Assembly (NCBI RefSeq): GCF_001514235.1
Contig: NZ_KQ948928.1
Coordinates: forward strand, 452,403 to 516,402
Reading direction: 5' to 3'
Source of the DNA: Streptomyces caeruleatus
GTDB lineage: Bacteria > Actinomycetota > Actinomycetes > Streptomycetales > Streptomycetaceae
DNA: 64,000 nt
The position numbers and the translations under genes were made by a program. This document shows, piece by piece, positions 61,101 through 64,000 of the stretch. How positions within the stretch are numbered: position 1 is the stretch's first letter; each line of letters opens with the position of its first letter. A model generated the notes under the pieces. It saw nothing but the letters and a program-made list of their open reading frames with translations. It was not told the origin of the DNA and did no database searches.

Positions 61101-62174
61101 GGGACCGCGCAGGCTCGGATGGGCGGCACACGCGATGACACCCAACAGCCCGGACTTCCCGGCGCCGGCCGCGCCCGACACGGTGAGCAGCGGGCTGCGG
61201 CTCGCCTGCCACGCCATGTAGCGCTTCAGTTCGGCCGTCCGGCCGGAGAAGAACGCGGCGCCACTGGTGGCGGAGACGAGGCCGCGCCCGGAGGCCCGAT
61301 CGTAGAAATAGGTCCAGTCGTCGATCTCCTCGCCTGCCGCCATGCGCGCGCCCAGGTCCTTGCGCAGCTCTTCCTGGCCGGGTACGTAGCCCAGGGAGCT
61401 GCGTCGCGCATGGATCTGCTCGGACGTCAGCCCCGCAGTCCGCGGATTCAACAGGAACGGCCAGTCCCCGTCTCCCTGTTCCAGACTGAAACCGACGGAC
61501 ATGCGCCAGGTGGAACTCTCTCGCCGGCCGACCCTGACGAGTTCTTCCACGAAGCTCGTGAACCTGACCGCTCCTTCGGTCAGGGTGAAGTCATAACCTC
61601 GCAGCCGGTCCAGCGCCGTGGCGATCCAGTGGCTGAACTTGCCCTGCTCCGCGGGAACGCTGCTGACGACAGAGCCGAGTGCCCACACCCCCCGGCCGGC
61701 GCCGAGTTCGGAAATCGGCTGCCGCCCTGTTGCCGCCCCGGCCGAGCATGTGTCCACCAAGAAGACGATCCGACGCCGGTCGCCGCCCCGCTCGACCTCC
61801 TGCTGCGCCTTCTCGATCCACCGGTCCACGTCGACTCCGCGGTTGTCGCGTGCGACGAAGGACAGGCGACCGCTGCGATCGGTACGGCCGTGCCCGATCA
61901 GATGCACGACGGTCACATCGGCGGGCTGCTGTTCGTCGATGAGCCACCGCCGTAACAGGGCCTCGATCTCGCCTTCGGTCTGGTTCACCGAGGGTTCGGG
62001 GACACCCGCGCCCAACTGCTCGAAGGCCCGGCAGACTTCGTCCATCCGCTCGGTGACGAAGCCAAGCTCCTCCTCGGCCTCGCCGTCGAAGCTCCCCACT
62101 CCGATGGACAACACCAAGACGCTGTGAGCGCCGCCGCGCTCCCCCGAAAACTCCAACACGTCTCCCGCACGCAT
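58164..62174 (-). CDS. Caspase-like / STAND NTPase / WD40 protein
   Basis: Multidomain 1336-residue protein. Residues 15-235 form a caspase-like (C14) peptidase with the catalytic pair His95 in VVHLIGHGRTDRSG and Cys143 in IVFLVDTCSAGAA. Residues about 305-700 form a STAND/NACHT-type NTPase: Walker A GAAGAGKS (334-341), Walker B LIVLDAVDE (448-456), then a helical region ending in LYRIFQQGLADYLRDHPLG. From about 875 to the end some ten WD40-like repeats (FSPDGALIA, FSPDGTRLA, FSPDGRLLA and others) make a ligand-sensing propeller. A TTA codon encodes Leu74. The start is uncertain: ATG 62174 lacks a ribosome site, whereas AGGAGG at 62217-62226 matches only an out-of-frame GTG. Built like a regulated death or defence switch. 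Confidence 0.9.
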   Translation of the reverse strand: MRAGDVLEFSGERGGAHSVLVLSIGVGSFDGEAEEELGFVTERMDEVCRAFEQLGAGVPEPSVNQTEGEIEALLRRWLIDEQQPADVTVVHLIGHGRTDRSGRLSFVARDNRGVDVDRWIEKAQQEVERGGDRRRIVFLVDTCSAGAATGRQPISELGAGRGVWALGSVVSSVPAEQGKFSHWIATALDRLRGYDFTLTEGAVRFTSFVEELVRVGRRESSTWRMSVGFSLEQGDGDWPFLLNPRTAGLTSEQIHARRSSLGYVPGQEELRKDLGARMAAGEEIDDWTYFYDRASGRGLVSATSGAAFFSGRTAELKRYMAWQASRSPLLTVSGAAGAGKSGLLGVIACAAHPSLRGPFHEQWEIADPTLPEVPGVVAVHARQRSAQQVIDTIAGMSGLELPKEDEEDGAPGEQQDGLPAKTDPDRDSRTWTSGLLRTALGREQKNRLIVLDAVDESTDPDAVLQLVADLLVPEEQCDVTEASPCRILLGGRHEVIDALAGFNGMEEVTGEAIDLDTADPGAVEEDVRRYITRLLRTGEPYATGASARFVETLAKLGAQGIVRNLRPHSQWGPFLLAGLYIHYLMTLPHPPLDEGAAEAYAKGASANLPDLLEAVLTTRRGEFPALRAVLAIIARAKGNGMPRVTLRRCLKVLHADDMTDKDFEATLREASPFLRTGVDRESKTLYRIFQQGLADYLRDHPLGRDPLDARQSLDLERQLLAEIVGPFLAGSASRPSDGWLAAEPYVLQHALGHVTAAESVEHAEALLTDPYFLISFDPNQDHRAIDLCHSDLAAEYLRLVSASWRAHGRTRSASDRASIFVLDADRLDLREHRNRFAGIARDVAFQPQEAAHALLWATGGRVDSSDRYIDTGGSYARGMVFSPDGALIATSTYNDVRILETETWHKAAPPIRRQANSIAFSPDGTRLAFATGAWTRNIHFWDIRNRVLVGKPWDSQTGPVTSLAYSPDSRWLAVTSSELEASVWDLTGDTPHRATRLSDSEKSGMSEFSPDGRLLAMVGPSRLLLWKTRGWEPVPLQSEPTWAIAFSDRAGRLASLHDDSIVLRCCESLEETHRIPFDGYPNHSLAVSADGSLLAVDIENVIHVIDVASGETVNRLVVGGTAVYGLAFHPVKESLLMSSSGDGRLRLWKGVTEERVVPELTEFASGDATASPDGRFVAAIGEDEQWLTLRDAIKGNEVARVWLGKAMPNPDLYFSPDSQMLVAVGYQGTIHVIRMEAVPLSDAAQAIRVNGRPSSVQALAFSPDGHRFAVSLDEFSSGTNSIRVWDSRTLRLTARIPLPQSAESLAFAGPDKLFVGLRGTLAVYHCTDPASEELSP

Positions 62175-62239
62175 CAGTGGGCGCAACACCGTGGTCGCGA
62201 CCGGGCAGGCCCGGCACGACCTCCTGACGCTACAGGATC

Positions 62240-62255
62240 GGACCTGCCGAGGTCC
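62240..62255. promoter_or_regulatory. Inverted repeat upstream of the caspase-STAND operon
   Basis: GGACCTGCCGAGGTCC has perfect 6-base arms around GCCG/CGGC. On the minus strand it lies just after TTGCAG and before TGTAGC, so it could be an operator within a weak promoter, or a leader hairpin. Confidence 0.4.
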
Positions 62256-62310
62256 CTGCAATGCCGGGTCCGCTGCCCTGAGGACGGGAATCGCTCAAGC
62301 AGACGACCTC

Positions 62311-63051
62311 TCAGGCCCCGACCGCCGCCAGCACCGGCACCCGAGCCGCCTCGTACCGCTCCACCAGTACCCGAGCCACCTCCGGCGCCGCCCCGAGCAC
62401 GTCCGCCAGGACATCCGCGTCGGCCGCGCCGCGCGCGATCCGGTCCGGGAGGAAACCCGGGGCCAGTACGTACGGCGCCACAGCCACCCGCTCGCAGCCG
62501 AGCGCCCGCAGCTCCCGCACCGCGTCCTCGGTGCGGGGAAGGGATGCGGAGGCGAACGCAGGCCGCACGGCGCACCAACCGGTGTGCCGCCACTCCCGCG
62601 CGATTGCTGCGATCACCGCGTTCGCCTCCGGGTCGGAGGACCCCGCCGAGGCCAGCACGACCCCGGTCGAGGACTTGTCGGCGGGGCTCAGGCCCGCCTC
62701 GTACAGACGCCGTTCCAGGGAGGAGAGGAGCAGCGGGGACGGACCCAGCACCTCCGCCTGGCGGATCCGGAGCTGCGGCGGCGCGTCCCTCAGCACGGCC
62801 GGGATGTCCGCCTTCGCGTGGAAGGCGCGCGTCAGCAGCAGCGGCAGGGCCACGACGTCACGGACGCCCTCCGCGGCCAGCGACTCCAGCACGCCCGGCA
62901 CGGACGGGATGTTGAAGTCGAGGAAGCCGGTCTCCACCCGCACGTCCGGTCGCAGCGAGCGCACCCGGCGTACGAGGGCATGCACGGTCGCGGCATGCCG
63001 CGGGTCGCGGCTGCCGTGGGCGATGACGAGGAGAACCGGCTTCTTGAACAA
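62311..63051 (-). CDS. Sirohydrochlorin chelatase (CbiX/SirB family)
   Basis: A 246-residue chelatase with two CbiX repeats. The first starts KPVLLVIAHGSRDPRHAATV with the metal-binding His; the second holds VVLASAGSSDPEANAVIAAI and VAVAPYVLAPGFLPDRIA. It inserts iron (or cobalt) into sirohydrochlorin to give sirohaem, the cofactor of assimilatory sulfite reductase. TTG 63051 is the start, with AAGGAG eight bases upstream, five bases after the permease stop. Its place beside an SsuC-like permease is usual in Streptomyces sulfur-assimilation clusters. Confidence 0.92.
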   Translation of the reverse strand: MFKKPVLLVIAHGSRDPRHAATVHALVRRVRSLRPDVRVETGFLDFNIPSVPGVLESLAAEGVRDVVALPLLLTRAFHAKADIPAVLRDAPPQLRIRQAEVLGPSPLLLSSLERRLYEAGLSPADKSSTGVVLASAGSSDPEANAVIAAIAREWRHTGWCAVRPAFASASLPRTEDAVRELRALGCERVAVAPYVLAPGFLPDRIARGAADADVLADVLGAAPEVARVLVERYEAARVPVLAAVGA

Positions 63052-63056
63052 AGGAC

Positions 63057-63947
63057 TCAGCTCCTTGCCAGCAGACCGCGACTGCGCAGCACCCACCGCT
63101 CCAGCGGGCTGAAGATCAGCAGGTCGATCGCGATGCCGACGACGAGGATCAGGAAGATGGCCAGGAACACCTGGGACATGCTGCTGTTGGTGCGCCCCTG
63201 CTCCAGCAGCTGACCCAGCCCGATGCCGAGATCGGGCGAGGTGGCGATGATCTCGGCGGCCATCAGGGACCGCCACGAGAACGCCCAGCCCTGCTTCAGA
63301 CCGGCCAGATAGCCGGGCAGCGCGGCCGGCATCACGATGTGCCAGGTGCCCTTCAGCCCCGTCGCGCCCAGCGTGCGGCCCGCCCGCAGGAACAGCGGCG
63401 GCACCTGGTCGACGCCCGACACCAGGCCGTTGGCGATCGAGGGGACCGCGCCGAGCAGGATCACGGCGTACATCATCGAGTCGTTCAGGCTGAGCCAGAT
63501 CACGGCCGGCGGCACCCAGGCCACCGACGGGAGCGACTGCAGACCCGACAGGATGGGCCCGATCGCCGCCCGCACGAACCGCACCCGCGCCACCAGCAGG
63601 CCCAGCGGCGTACCGATCGCCAGCGCCAGCAGGAAGCCCATCAGGCCGCGCGAGACGGACGTCCAGATGTAGTCGAACAGCGTGCCCTGCAGCCAGGACT
63701 GGCGTACTTCGCCCCACACGTCGGACGGCGAGGGCAGCTTGTAGTCGGGCGCGACCTCGGCCCACACCAGGATCTGCCAGACCGCCAGCACCAGCGCGAC
63801 GGCGACGACCGGCGGCAGGACCTTCTGGGTCAGGGTGCGCCGGAACGGCGTACGGCCCGTCTGGACCGTTTCCAGGGCGTCCAGGCCCGCCTCGACTCCG
63901 TCGAGATCGCTGCCGTCCTTGGCGACGCTCGTCTCAGTGCTGGCCAT
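63057..63947 (-). CDS. ABC transporter permease (SsuC/TauC sulfonate type)
   Basis: Membrane subunit of 296 residues with about six helices (first: VLPPVVAVALVLAVWQILVW). Family blocks: IWTSVSRGLMGFLLALAIGT, LSGLQSLPSVAWVPPAVIWL and GWAFSWRSLMAAEIIATSPD, with the EAA-like loop AGRTLGATGLKGTWHIVMPA. It probably imports sulfonates or sulfate-like anions, given the chelatase next door. ATG 63947 overlaps the end of the upstream ATPase gene by 14 bases. Confidence 0.9.
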   Translation of the reverse strand: MASTETSVAKDGSDLDGVEAGLDALETVQTGRTPFRRTLTQKVLPPVVAVALVLAVWQILVWAEVAPDYKLPSPSDVWGEVRQSWLQGTLFDYIWTSVSRGLMGFLLALAIGTPLGLLVARVRFVRAAIGPILSGLQSLPSVAWVPPAVIWLSLNDSMMYAVILLGAVPSIANGLVSGVDQVPPLFLRAGRTLGATGLKGTWHIVMPAALPGYLAGLKQGWAFSWRSLMAAEIIATSPDLGIGLGQLLEQGRTNSSMSQVFLAIFLILVVGIAIDLLIFSPLERWVLRSRGLLARS

Positions 63948-64000
63948 GACGGCGGATCTCCCCACGCAGTTCTTCGGTGATCTCCCGCGACAGCTCCGCC
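63934..64000 (-). CDS. ABC transporter ATPase, C-terminal end (SsuB type, partial)
   Basis: The last 21 codons of a gene entering from the right edge: AELSREITEELRGEIRRHGQ then His and TGA at 63934. The Glu/Arg-rich ending resembles SsuB-type ATPases. It overlaps the permease start by 14 bases, consistent with one ABC operon. Confidence 0.7.
   Translation of the reverse strand, partial: AELSREITEELRGEIRRHGQH

Noticed and set aside
61591..62217. Frame starting at the strong ribosome site upstream of the caspase-STAND gene
   Set aside because: It is out of frame with the caspase domain and its product is Arg/Gly-rich. It is kept only as a hint of a start-site problem.

Overview
The window is high-GC actinobacterial DNA and almost certainly Streptomyces chromosome. 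Supporting signs are dense GC-rich genes with GTG/TTG starts, a geosmin synthase, a gamma-butyrolactone (AfsA/ArpA-type) signalling locus, a Streptomyces subtilisin inhibitor, a phenoxazinone synthase closely matching the S. antibioticus enzyme as remembered, and rare TTA codons placed in regulatory or specialised genes. No rRNA, tRNA, CRISPR array, IS element or prophage was seen.

Layout. 1-3.2 kb: two secreted hydrolytic proteins, a lytic polysaccharide monooxygenase cut by the window edge and an S8 protease with a P-domain. 3.2-5.8 kb: butyrolactone locus, receptor (-), AfsA-type synthase (+), second receptor (+), with two candidate ARE boxes. 5.8-11.5 kb: ARMT1-like protein, a coupled alpha/beta-hydrolase/P450 pair, an ABC-permease pseudogene, a YCII-domain protein and a Tat-exported EEP nuclease/phosphatase-like protein. 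11.7-22.9 kb: geosmin synthase, an acidic-repeat protein, phenoxazinone synthase, a GATase-like protein with its divergent LysR regulator, a PDZ protein, a LysE exporter, an M24 peptidase and a kinase-fold protein lacking its catalytic aspartates.

22.9-35 kb: alpha-glucan to trehalose enzymes TreZ, TreY and GlgX, all on the minus strand but separated by other genes. Between TreZ and TreY sits a protease/inhibitor island: two facing M14 carboxypeptidases, one translationally coupled to an SSI-type inhibitor. 35-42 kb: a copper amine oxidase split into two secreted proteins, a HEPN-domain protein, an exonuclease, a YbaK-type deacylase overlapping a DMT transporter, and a LysR regulator. 42-49 kb: two phosphotransferases, an LLM oxidoreductase, an AlkD-like protein and a three-gene sugar ABC importer without its own ATPase.

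49-52 kb is visibly decayed: a truncated Erm/Lrm-type rRNA methylase next to an intact macrolide glycosyltransferase behind a perfect palindrome, then fragments of a WD40 protein and an acyltransferase-3. 52-57.4 kb: MMPL exporter, DUF1697, SnoaL/DUF4440-like protein, transglutaminase-like protein and a ketopantoate-reductase family enzyme. 57.4-62.2 kb holds the strongest candidate for a little-described system: a 1336-residue caspase-like/STAND NTPase/WD40 protein translationally coupled to a serine alpha/beta-hydrolase. 62.3-64 kb ends with a sirohydrochlorin chelatase and an SsuC/SsuB-type ABC transporter, as in sulfur-assimilation clusters.

A thread across the window is the TTA (bldA) codon. 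I found it in the AfsA-type synthase, the second receptor, phenoxazinone synthase, the M14 peptidase coupled to SSI, and the caspase-STAND gene. Signalling, pigment/antibiotic oxidation, extracellular proteolysis control and the putative defence protein may therefore all await late developmental expression.
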